Source: Methylobacterium tardum | GTDB lineage: Bacteria > Pseudomonadota > Alphaproteobacteria > Rhizobiales > Beijerinckiaceae | Assembly: GCF_023546765.1 (NCBI RefSeq) | Contig: NZ_CP097484.1 | Location: 3,752,001 to 3,816,000 of the forward strand | Direction of reading: 5' to 3' | DNA length: 64,000 nucleotides | Shown here: piece by piece, positions 28,608 through 36,393 of the stretch | Layout: each line of letters starts with the position of its first letter | How positions within the stretch are numbered: the stretch's first letter is position 1 | Translations under genes and position numbers: made by a program | The notes under the pieces: model-generated | Databases searched by the model: none | What the model saw: only the letters and a program-made list of their open reading frames with translations | What the model was told of the DNA's origin: nothing

Positions 28608-30175
28608 CGCTGCGTGTCCTTCATCCGGTTCTGCTTATACCAGGCATGGAAGGTCTGGCGCGGCGCGTCCGGCATCTCGCGCTTCTTCCCCCAGGTGTTG
28701 AGCGGGTTGTAGACCGCGAAGCGCGGCAAGACCTTCAGGGCGGAATCCGCCGCGCCGATCGCCGCCCGATAGGCCGCCGGGCGCGACAGGACCGCGCCGG
28801 CGGCCTTCATCATGCCCTGCTTGAGCGCCGGGATCTGGTGTTCCTCGACCAGCACCTTGCGCCACGCGAAGATCTGTTCGTGGATGTTGATCTTCACCGG
28901 GCAGACGTTGGTGCAGGATCCGTTCATCGTCGAGGAGAACGGCAGCGTCGAGTATTTCCGCTTGTTGAAGGTCGGATCGATGATCAGCCCGATCGGCCCG
29001 GAATAGGTCGCCCCGTAGGAAAGTCCGCCCGAGCGCCGGTAGACCGGGCAGGTGTTCATGCAGGCGCCGCAGCGAATGCATTTCAGGGAGGTCCAGAACT
29101 CCTCCATGCCGAGGCGCTCCGAGCGGCCGTTATCGACCAGCACCATGTGCATCTCGGTGCCCTTGCGAGGCGCGCGGAAATGCGAGGTGTACTGGGTGAT
29201 CGGCGAGCCCAGAGCCGAGCGCGAGAGCAGGCGGATGAAGACGCCGAGATGCTCGACCTTCGGGATGATCTTCTCGATGCCGATGGAATGGATCTGCAGC
29301 GGCGGGACGTTGCCGGAGAGATCGGCGTTGCCCTCATTGGTGCATGTGACGACCGAGCCCGTCTCCGCAATGGCGAAGTTGCAGCCGGTCATGCCGGCAT
29401 CGGCCTTCAGGATGTAGGGCCGGGTCGTCTCGCGCTGGCTCTCGGCGAGGTAATGCGCGTCGTCATTGTCCGGGTCGGTGCCGAGCGTCTTGGCGAAGAC
29501 CTCGGCCACGTCCATGCGGGTCTTGTGGACCGCCGGCGCCACGACGTGGCTCGGCTCCTCGTTGTCGAGCTGCTGGATCCGCTCGCCGAGATCGGTCTCG
29601 ATGATCTCGATGCCGTTCGCCGCCATGTGATGGCGGAAGCCGCATTCCTCGGTGAGCATCGACTTCGATTTCACCAGGGTCTTGGCGCCGTGGCTGCGCA
29701 GGATCTCCAGCACGATCCGGTTGTGGTCGGCCCCGTCCTTCGCCCAGTGAACGTGGACGCCGTTGGCCTTGGCGGCCGCCTCGAACTGCTCGAGGTAGCG
29801 GTCGAGGTGGCTCAGCGTATGAGTCTTGATCTGCGAGGCGAGCTCGCGCAGCTCCTCCCATTCCGGGATGCCGTGCGCGGAGGCGTCGCGCTTCTTGCGC
29901 AGGTCCCAGAGGCGCTCGTCGTGGGCCGCCTGGTGCAGCGGCGCGGAGAGGAAGCGCTCGGCGGCCTCGGCCTGATCGATCGGCCGGTCGCCGCGGATCT
30001 TCGCGCCGCGGGGCTGCGGCTCGCGGACCTGCGGGGCGCGGATCGGCTTCGAGGCGGCCTCGGCGTGCTGAAGACGGCCGCCATCCTGGCTGCGCTCGCT
30101 CTCGTCGCTCCGGGCGCGGACCTCCGGATGGATGACGCCCTCGCGATCGCGGGGATTGAGATCCTCGACGCTCAT
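28604..30175 (-). CDS. lutB: Lactate utilization iron-sulfur protein B
   Basis: A 523-aa LutB/YkgF-type protein with a large LUD-like domain and a two-cluster ferredoxin domain. The LUD segment includes FAIAETGSVVTCTNEGN near residue 285; the two 4Fe-4S motifs are CIRCGACMNTCPVYRRSGG near 370 and CTNVCPVKINIHEQI near 425. It carries electrons from lactate oxidation toward the respiratory chain. The ATG at 30175 overlaps the lutA stop by four bases. About 60-80 extra N-terminal residues with proline and arginine precede the conserved part and look flexible. Confidence 0.93.
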   Translation of the reverse strand: MSVEDLNPRDREGVIHPEVRARSDESERSQDGGRLQHAEAASKPIRAPQVREPQPRGAKIRGDRPIDQAEAAERFLSAPLHQAAHDERLWDLRKKRDASAHGIPEWEELRELASQIKTHTLSHLDRYLEQFEAAAKANGVHVHWAKDGADHNRIVLEILRSHGAKTLVKSKSMLTEECGFRHHMAANGIEIIETDLGERIQQLDNEEPSHVVAPAVHKTRMDVAEVFAKTLGTDPDNDDAHYLAESQRETTRPYILKADAGMTGCNFAIAETGSVVTCTNEGNADLSGNVPPLQIHSIGIEKIIPKVEHLGVFIRLLSRSALGSPITQYTSHFRAPRKGTEMHMVLVDNGRSERLGMEEFWTSLKCIRCGACMNTCPVYRRSGGLSYGATYSGPIGLIIDPTFNKRKYSTLPFSSTMNGSCTNVCPVKINIHEQIFAWRKVLVEEHQIPALKQGMMKAAGAVLSRPAAYRAAIGAADSALKVLPRFAVYNPLNTWGKKREMPDAPRQTFHAWYKQNRMKDTQR

Positions 30176-30915
30176 GCGGCAGCTCCGTTCAGCACCTGCG
30201 CGATGTGGATGTACTTGAGCGTCAGGCCCAGACGCTCGGCGCAGCCCTTCTGGTGCATCAGGCAGGAGGAATCCGCCGAGACGACGTAGGCGGCGCCGGC
30301 CCGGTTCTGATCGGCGACCTTGTCGTAGCCCATCTTGGCCGAGACGGCCGGCTCGAACACCGAGAAGGTCCCGCCGAAGCCGCAGCATTCGTCCGGCCGG
30401 GCGAGATCAACCAGCTCGACCCCGTTGACGAGGCGCAGCAGGTCGAGGGGCTTCGAGAAGTACGGCTTCACCAGCTCCGAGGGCCGCGCGTGGTGGATGC
30501 CGCGCAGCGCGTTGCAATTGCCGTGATAGGCGACCTTGTGGGGAAAGTTCGCCCAGGGCAGCGCCTCGACCTTGAGCACATCGTGCAGGAACTCCACCAG
30601 CTCGTAGGTGCTGGCGCGGACGTGGCGGACCTCGTCGGTCTGCGGGATCGCGGTCAGGTGCTCGCGGACCTGATGCACGCAGGAGCCAGACGGAGCGACC
30701 ACGTAGTCGAACCCGGAGAAGTTCTTGACGAACAAAGCCTCGGTCGCGGCGGCCTCAGCATGGCAGCCGGTGTTGGTCATCGGCTGGCCGCAGCAGGTCT
30801 GATCGAACGGGTACTCCACCGTACAGCCGAACCGCTCCAGCAGCTCGAGGGTGGCGATCCCGACCTCGGGCTCGAAGGCATCGACGTAGCACGGCACGAA
30901 CAGGCCGACCCGCAT
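30172..30915 (-). CDS. lutA: Lactate utilization protein A, CCG-domain
   Basis: A 247-aa LutA/YkgE-type protein with two CCG domains that bind Fe-S or heterodisulfide-like cofactors. Cysteine motifs are CCGQPMTNTGCHAE near residue 49, GSCVHQ near 78 and DECCGFGGTFS near 181. Start ATG at 30915 gives a conventional N-terminus (MRVGLFVPCYVDAF). It opens lutABC and lies 64 bp after the PoxB-type gene, so the four genes may share one transcript. Confidence 0.93.
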   Translation of the reverse strand: MRVGLFVPCYVDAFEPEVGIATLELLERFGCTVEYPFDQTCCGQPMTNTGCHAEAAATEALFVKNFSGFDYVVAPSGSCVHQVREHLTAIPQTDEVRHVRASTYELVEFLHDVLKVEALPWANFPHKVAYHGNCNALRGIHHARPSELVKPYFSKPLDLLRLVNGVELVDLARPDECCGFGGTFSVFEPAVSAKMGYDKVADQNRAGAAYVVSADSSCLMHQKGCAERLGLTLKYIHIAQVLNGAAA

Positions 30916-30979
30916 GGTCCGGCAACTCCTGGATCGCCGCTCCGCTGGTCTGGAACGGTTCGAGATTGATAGAGAGGAT

Positions 30980-32710
30980 CTACCGGATGAGGTTGGTCTT
31001 GGCGAGGTCGAGAACCGCGTCACCGCGTCCATCCATCACCGCGCGCAGGACATAGAGGCTGAAGCCTTTCATCTGCTGGCCATCGATCTTGGGCGGCATT
31101 GAGAGCTCATTGCGGGCGGTGCGCACGTCGAGGAGCGCGGGACCATCGAAAGCCAGGACCTCGCGGATGGCGCCGGGCAACTCGGCGGGATCCTCGACCC
31201 GTATGGCGAAGATGCCGGCCGCCCGCGACATGGCGGCGAAGTCCGGATTGTCGAGAGCGACACCGGTCTCGAGATAGCCGGCGGCCTTCATCTCCAGCTC
31301 GGCGAAGCCGAGCGTCCCGTTGTTGAAGACCACGACCTTCAGCGGCAGGCGGTGCTGCCGCAGGGTCAGGAAGTCGCCCATCAGCATGGCGAACCCGCCG
31401 TCGCCGCAGAGCGCGATCACCTGCCGATCCGGCTGGCTCGCCTGGGCGCCGATGCCCTGCGACAGGGCGTTGGCCATGGAGCCGTGGACCCAGGACCCGA
31501 GGAGCCGCCGCCGGCCGTTCATCTGAAGGTAGCGTGCCGCCCAGATCGTCGGCGTGCCGACATCGGCCGTGAAGATGGCGTCATCGGAGGCCGCTTCACT
31601 GAGCGAGCGGGCGAGGTACTGCGGATGCAGGGGACCACCGGCCTTGCCGGTGGCGAGGTCGTCGAGGCCTGCACGCGCCTTGGCGTAGTGCTTCAGGCTG
31701 GCATCGAGAAAGGACCGATCGGCCTTCGGCTTCAGCCGCGGCAAGAGTGCCCGGATTGTGGCGCCGACATCGCCGACCAGGCCCAGCTCGATGCGGCAGC
31801 GCCGGCCAAGCTCGGACGGGCGCAGGTCGACCTGCGCCACCTTGGCGTCCTGCGGGTAGAATTGCTTGTACGGGAAGCCGGTGCCGAGCATCAGCAGCGT
31901 GTCGCACGCCATCATGGCCGCGTAGCCCGACGAGAAGCCGATCAGGCCGGTCATGCCGACGTCGTAGGGATTGTCGAACTCGGCGAACTCCTTGCCGCCC
32001 AGCGCGTGCACGATCGGGCTCTTCAGCGCCTCGGCGAGCTGCAGCAGATCGGCGTGGGCCCCGGCGCAGCCGCGGCCGCAGAGGAGCGTCACCCGCTTGC
32101 CGGCGTTGAGCATGGCCGCCAGCGCATCGAGCTCGGCATCGGCCGGCCGCACCACCGGCTTGGCGGGGATCAGCCCGGCCCGTGGCGCCAGCGGGCGCTT
32201 GGGGGCCTCGCGGAGCGCGACGTCACCCGGAAGGACGATCACCGCGACGCCCCGCTCCCCCACGGCGGCGCGGATCGCGTTCTCCAGGACGAAGGGCATC
32301 TGGGCCGGGTCGGAGATCAGCTCGCAATAGTGGCTGCAGTCGCGGAACAACTCCGTGGGTTTCGTCTCCTGGAAGTAGCCCGAGCCGATCTCCGGAGACG
32401 GGATATGGGCGGCGATCGCGAGGACCGGCGTCCGGCTCCGGTGTGCGTCGTACAGGCCGTTGATCAGGTGGAGGTTTCCCGGCCCGCAGGAGCCGGCGCA
32501 GACCGCGAGCTGGTTCGTGACCTGCGCCTCGCCAGCGGCCGCGAAGGCCGCAGCCTCCTCGTGGCGCGTATGGATCCATGCGATCCGGCCCCGCGCCCGG
32601 AGGGCTTCTGTGATGCCGTTCAGGCTGTCGCCGACCACCCCGTAAACGCGGGCGACACCAGCCTCCTGAAGGGTCTCGGCGACGACATCGGCAACGTTGT
32701 TGATACGCAT
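30980..32710 (-). CDS. poxB: Thiamine-diphosphate pyruvate oxidase/dehydrogenase, PoxB type
   Basis: A 576-aa enzyme of the acetolactate synthase fold family, closest by features to PoxB, which decarboxylates pyruvate to acetate with electrons passing through FAD to quinone. The ThDP glutamate lies in THRHEEAAAFAA-like sequence near residue 50, with the ThDP/Mg motif GDGGFAML at about 433 and NNGTLGF near 459. The C-terminal membrane-binding tail typical of PoxB is recognisable as a short amphipathic end. ATG at 32710 begins the conserved region. It lies just upstream of lutABC and would consume the pyruvate that LutABC makes. Catalase-like or acetolactate-type activity cannot be excluded from sequence. 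Confidence 0.82.
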   Translation of the reverse strand: MRINNVADVVAETLQEAGVARVYGVVGDSLNGITEALRARGRIAWIHTRHEEAAAFAAAGEAQVTNQLAVCAGSCGPGNLHLINGLYDAHRSRTPVLAIAAHIPSPEIGSGYFQETKPTELFRDCSHYCELISDPAQMPFVLENAIRAAVGERGVAVIVLPGDVALREAPKRPLAPRAGLIPAKPVVRPADAELDALAAMLNAGKRVTLLCGRGCAGAHADLLQLAEALKSPIVHALGGKEFAEFDNPYDVGMTGLIGFSSGYAAMMACDTLLMLGTGFPYKQFYPQDAKVAQVDLRPSELGRRCRIELGLVGDVGATIRALLPRLKPKADRSFLDASLKHYAKARAGLDDLATGKAGGPLHPQYLARSLSEAASDDAIFTADVGTPTIWAARYLQMNGRRRLLGSWVHGSMANALSQGIGAQASQPDRQVIALCGDGGFAMLMGDFLTLRQHRLPLKVVVFNNGTLGFAELEMKAAGYLETGVALDNPDFAAMSRAAGIFAIRVEDPAELPGAIREVLAFDGPALLDVRTARNELSMPPKIDGQQMKGFSLYVLRAVMDGRGDAVLDLAKTNLIR

Positions 32711-32906
32711 GGTCCGGCTCCGCAATCGGGCACGATGCAGGGACGCGGAATCCAGCGTCCCGAGATCATCATGCGCCACCGAGAACGGGGCAGGCCGCCT
32801 GGATGAGCGGCGCGGCAGCACGCCCCGCGAGCCGAACCGCTTAGTTCAGGCCGATGTTCCACCGGCCGGCGGGCTTCGCGCCGATCGGCAGTGAAACCGG
32901 CCGGAC

Positions 32907-34433
32907 CTAGCGCTTGGTCAGGCCGCCGAGAACGTTGCGCAGGATCGCGTTGCCGACCTCGCGTCCGACGCTGCGCGCCATGGAGCGGGCGGCGTTCGAC
33001 ACAACCTGTTCGGCGAGGCTCTGCGGCGGGCGCCGTCCACCCTTCCCTTTGGCGGGCGTGCCGAAGACGGTGCCGAAGATCCCGCCGAGCATGCCCCCGA
33101 GCCCGCCCTCGGAGGCGGCCGCCTCCGGCGCCGCATCGAGATTCTTGCGTTTGGCCAGCATCTCGTAGGCGCTCTCGTTGTCGACGCTCGACTCGTATCT
33201 GCCCCGCAGCGGGCTCTGCGCGATCAGCGCCGCCCGCTCCTGAGGAGTGAGCGGGCCGACGCGCCCCTGAGGCGGCGCGATCAGCGCCCGCTCCACCAGC
33301 GATGGCGTGCCCTCTGGCTCCAGAAAGCTCACAAGCGCCTCGCCGACGCCGAGTTCGGTGATCGCCGTCGCCACGTCGAAGGCGGGATTCTGCCGGAACG
33401 TCTCGGCGGCGGCCCGCACGGCCCGCTGATCGCGCGGCGTGAAGGCCCGTAGCGCGTGCTGAACGCGGTTGCCGAGCTGCCCGAGCACGGTCTCGGGCAC
33501 GTCGAGCGGGTTCTGCGTCACGAAGTAGACGCCGACGCCCTTGGAGCGGATCAGGCGCACCACCTGCTCCACCGCGTCCAGGAGCGACTTGGGCGCATCG
33601 TTGAACAGCAGATGCGCCTCGTCGAAGAAGAACACCAGCTTCGGCTTGTCGAGGTCGCCGACCTCAGGAAGCTGCTCGAACAGCTCGGACAGCATCCAGA
33701 GCAGGAACGAGGCGTAGAGCTTCGGCCGCTGCATCAGCTTGTCGGCGGCCAGGATGTTGACGAAGCCGCGCCCGTCGCGATCCGTGCGCATGAAATCGGT
33801 CAGGTCCAGCGCGGGCTCACCGAAGAACTTGTCCGCGCCCTGGTTTTCCAGCACCAGCAGCTGGCGCTGGATCGCGTCCACCGAGGCCGAAGAGACGTTC
33901 CCGTACTGGCCGGAGATCGCCTTCAAATTCTCCGAGCAGAAGGTCAGGAGGGCGCGCAGGTCCTTCAGGTCGATGACCGGCCACTGGTTCTCGTCCGCGA
34001 CGCGGAAGGCGATGTTGAGCACGCCCTCCTGCGTATCGTTGAGTTCGAGGAGGCGACCGAGCAGCAGAGGTCCCATCTCGGTGACGGTGCAGCGGATCGG
34101 ATGCCCCTGATCGCCGAACAGGTCCCAGAACACCGTTGGACACCGGTCCGGCTCGTAGGTCACGCCGAGTTCCTCGGCACGCTTCACGAAAGCCGGCTTG
34201 GCCTGTCCGGCGGACGCGATGCCGGAAAGATCCCCCTTGATGTCGGCGGCGAAGACCGGGACGCCGGCGTTGGAGAACCCTTCGGCCAGCACCTGTAGGG
34301 TTACGGTCTTGCCGGTACCCGTGGCGCCGGCGACCAGGCCGTGCCGGTTGGCGAGCCGAAGGGCCAGAACTTCCGGCTTGCCCGGCCCGTCCGCCCGGAC
34401 GCTCTTGCCGACCAGGATCGTGCCGTCGCCCAT
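32907..34433 (-). CDS. HerA-like ATPase, DUF853 family
   Basis: A 508-aa P-loop ATPase of the HerA/FtsK-like superfamily, DUF853 subgroup. Walker A is GATGTGKT near residue 36, Walker B is LVFFFDEAH near 250, and an arginine-rich sensor segment lies near [11 protein letters not shown] at about 285. The C-terminal 90 residues are glycine- and basic-rich. Biological role in bacteria is not established; the fold suggests a DNA- or protein-translocating motor. It precedes the PoxB gene by 196 bp on the same strand but is probably unrelated. Confidence 0.85.
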   Translation of the reverse strand: MGDGTILVGKSVRADGPGKPEVLALRLANRHGLVAGATGTGKTVTLQVLAEGFSNAGVPVFAADIKGDLSGIASAGQAKPAFVKRAEELGVTYEPDRCPTVFWDLFGDQGHPIRCTVTEMGPLLLGRLLELNDTQEGVLNIAFRVADENQWPVIDLKDLRALLTFCSENLKAISGQYGNVSSASVDAIQRQLLVLENQGADKFFGEPALDLTDFMRTDRDGRGFVNILAADKLMQRPKLYASFLLWMLSELFEQLPEVGDLDKPKLVFFFDEAHLLFNDAPKSLLDAVEQVVRLIRSKGVGVYFVTQNPLDVPETVLGQLGNRVQHALRAFTPRDQRAVRAAAETFRQNPAFDVATAITELGVGEALVSFLEPEGTPSLVERALIAPPQGRVGPLTPQERAALIAQSPLRGRYESSVDNESAYEMLAKRKNLDAAPEAAASEGGLGGMLGGIFGTVFGTPAKGKGGRRPPQSLAEQVVSNAARSMARSVGREVGNAILRNVLGGLTKR

Positions 34434-34579
34434 CGCCCCTGCCCCCGGACCGCCTCCGTGTGGTTATGGACAAGGCGCCGGGAGTTTTCCAGTGAGGCTC
34501 CGTCCCGCGCTTGATTTCCGGCGCCTCAGAGTCGAAGGACGTCTGGAAACGTTCCGAAGAGATCGAAGAGATCATCGCC

Positions 34580-34972
34580 ATGGAAGAATTGCTCGCCCGC
34601 GTCACCGCCCGCACCGGGCTCGACGCCGCGACGGCACAGACGGCCATCGGTCACATCCTCGCCTTTCTGCAGAAGGAGGGGCCGGAGACGGAGGTCGGCC
34701 AGCTGATGGCAGCCCTTCCGGGCTCCGAGGCGCTGGTCGCGGAATCGAATGCCGGAGAGGGCGGCGGTGGCGGCCTGATGGGCATGCTCGGCGGCATGAT
34801 GGGCGGCGGCGGCGTGATGGCGCTCGGCCAGAAGCTGATGGCGGCCGGCGTGCCGATGGGTCAGATGCAGCCGCTCGGCCAGGAGCTGTTCGCCTTCGGT
34901 CGCGAGAAAGTCGGCGAGGACGCGATGGGCCCGATCATCGGCTCGATCCCGGGACTCAATCAGTTTGTCTGA
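34580..34972 (+). CDS. Small DUF937/YidB-like or DUF2267-like protein
   Basis: A 130-aa protein with an N-terminal helical part (LLARVTARTGLDAATAQTAIGH, residues 4-25), a glycine-methionine linker around residues 62-82 and a C-terminal helical part ending in GPIIGSIPGLNQFV. Related alphaproteobacterial proteins are annotated under small domains of unknown function; I cannot choose confidently among DUF937, DUF2267 and DUF2780. The ATG at 34580 is chosen because the homologous part begins there. It is divergently arranged from the HerA-like gene and followed by a strong hairpin. No catalytic residues are apparent. Confidence 0.65.
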   Translation: MEELLARVTARTGLDAATAQTAIGHILAFLQKEGPETEVGQLMAALPGSEALVAESNAGEGGGGGLMGMLGGMMGGGGVMALGQKLMAAGVPMGQMQPLGQELFAFGREKVGEDAMGPIIGSIPGLNQFV

Positions 34973-34985
34973 CACCGCGACCGGC

Positions 34986-35015
34986 GTGCGGCGCCGCACC
35001 GCGTTGGCGCCGCAC
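34986..35015 (+). terminator. Hairpin after small DUF gene
   Basis: Perfect 10-bp stem GTGCGGCGCC / GGCGCCGCAC with a ten-base loop, 14 bases past the stop codon. There is no T-run, so it is a candidate terminator. Confidence 0.55.
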
Positions 35016-35057
35016 ATCGAGGAACGTGAAAAACAGGTTACGGAGCGAAAGCTTGAC

Positions 35058-35082
35058 GGAACCTGTCCACGCGATCCTCGTT
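35058..35082 (+). promoter_or_regulatory. EcfG-type general stress response promoter
   Basis: GGAAC at 35058-35062, 16 bases, then CGTT at 35079-35082 matches the known alphaproteobacterial EcfG consensus (GGAAC, N16-17, CGTT). It ends 65 bases before the ATG of the 72-codon ORF and points toward it. I found no comparable perfect match in the other intergenic gaps I checked by eye. Confidence 0.6.
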
Positions 35083-35147
35083 GTTAGAGGTGCGCTCCGG
35101 AAGACTGCCCTCGGCAGTATCCGCGACAGCATCCAAGCAGGCCGGCG

Positions 35148-35366
35148 ATGCCCGTCTTCGAAGCCAAACATCTGGACAGCGCATTCGAGGGGCAGGCGCT
35201 CCTCGCTGCCATTCTGCATCCGACCCGGGCGGCTCAGACCCGCGCATTGCGGCACGGTCGACGCCGGGCCGAGCGCGCTGCGGCCCTCGCCGATCCGATG
35301 ACGCTCGAGCCGCGCTTTCCGATCGTGAGCGGCGATCTGGCGCCTTCCGACTGCTCGACGCGCTGA
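35148..35366 (+). CDS. Small hypothetical protein under EcfG-type promoter
   Basis: A 72-aa basic product (MPVFEAKHLDSAFEGQ...), with no recognised domain, no signal peptide and no cysteine except one near the end. The ATG lies 65 bases downstream of a consensus EcfG-type promoter element, which is the main argument that it is expressed, probably under stress. Weak points are the poor ribosome site and the short length. It sits alone between the small DUF gene and the next minus-strand gene. Could be a small stress protein or merely a leader of a noncoding RNA. Confidence 0.4.
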   Translation: MPVFEAKHLDSAFEGQALLAAILHPTRAAQTRALRHGRRRAERAAALADPMTLEPRFPIVSGDLAPSDCSTR

Positions 35367-35391
35367 ACCGGTCAGACTCCCACCACAGCCT

Positions 35392-36309
35392 CTACCAGGG
35401 TTGCGGCGTAACGAGCCCCTGACGGGTCACCACCACCCATTCGCGGCCGTGGCGCTCGACACCTTCGACGCGGCCGACGCCCGGCAGCATGTCGCCCGGC
35501 GCGACCTCGACAAGGCGCCGGCGGCGGTTCTCCAGAATCGCGGTTCCGTCGTAGACGTCGCGCAGCGCCCAGCCGTCGATCACCGGCGGCTTCTCCGGTG
35601 CAGCGGTCTTCATTTTCGGCTCGACCGGCTTGGCGTCGGCGAGCTTCGCTTCGGTCACTTTGGGCTCCGCGGGCTTGGCATCCGCGTTGCGCGGCGCTTC
35701 CGCGATGCTGCCCGTCTGGGTCGGCTCGGCCTTCGCCGCGGCTGCCGCGGGCGCGGCTGCGCGGCGGTCCAGCTGTGCGGTGAGGCTGGCGATCCGCGCG
35801 TTCTGCTCGCGCTCGATCTGCTCGAAGCGTTCGCCGAGCGCGGCCGTCTTCGCGTTGAGGCTCTTATCGAGCTGCGCCAGGCGCTCGCCGAGGACGCCGC
35901 TGCGGTTGGCCGCTTCCTTGCGGGACGTGTCGGTTGAGGCGCGCAGATCGGCCAGGACAGCGTGGAGCTGCGCGATGTCGCTGGCGAGGCGCGCCGTCTC
36001 GGTCCGGCCGGCATCCAGCGTGGTGCTGAGCGCCATCACGGTGTCGTTGGGCACGCCGGGAGACCGGGTCATGGCGATGACGCCACCGCCCAGCAGAGCA
36101 CCGACCGCCAGCGCAGCGCCCGGCACGGCCAGCCGGCGCGGATCGAGCGGCGGCAGCGGTGGAAGCGTCAGGCGCTTCGCCAGAGCCACCTTCGGCGCTG
36201 TGGCCTCGTCCTTCGGGGGCGAGACCGGCTGCGACTCCGACTTGCCGGTCACCGCGGCCTTGAGCAGGTCGGCCGGCGACACGGCCCGCTTGGCTTCGAT
36301 CTTCGTCAT
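35392..36309 (-). CDS. Hypothetical membrane-anchored coiled-coil protein
   Basis: A 305-aa protein with a cytoplasmic basic/proline-rich N-terminus, one membrane helix near residues 63-82 (VPGAALAVGALLGGGVIAM), a charged coiled-coil segment from about 95 to 185, an alanine/lysine/proline-rich linker and a C-terminal globular domain (residues about 245-305, VIDGWALRDVYDGTAILENR). The layout suggests a periplasm-facing envelope protein. The C-terminal domain is reminiscent of conserved alphaproteobacterial proteins of unknown function; I do not recognise a named family. It is independently transcribed between the small ORF and the M3 peptidase. Confidence 0.7.
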   Translation of the reverse strand: MTKIEAKRAVSPADLLKAAVTGKSESQPVSPPKDEATAPKVALAKRLTLPPLPPLDPRRLAVPGAALAVGALLGGGVIAMTRSPGVPNDTVMALSTTLDAGRTETARLASDIAQLHAVLADLRASTDTSRKEAANRSGVLGERLAQLDKSLNAKTAALGERFEQIEREQNARIASLTAQLDRRAAAPAAAAAKAEPTQTGSIAEAPRNADAKPAEPKVTEAKLADAKPVEPKMKTAAPEKPPVIDGWALRDVYDGTAILENRRRRLVEVAPGDMLPGVGRVEGVERHGREWVVVTRQGLVTPQPW

Positions 36310-36393
36310 CGCCCCGAACTCCGCGTGCAGAACATCGCTGCAAGCGTTCGTTAAGGACGTTTGTTTACGAAACCCTTACCGCCGCCGCGCGGC

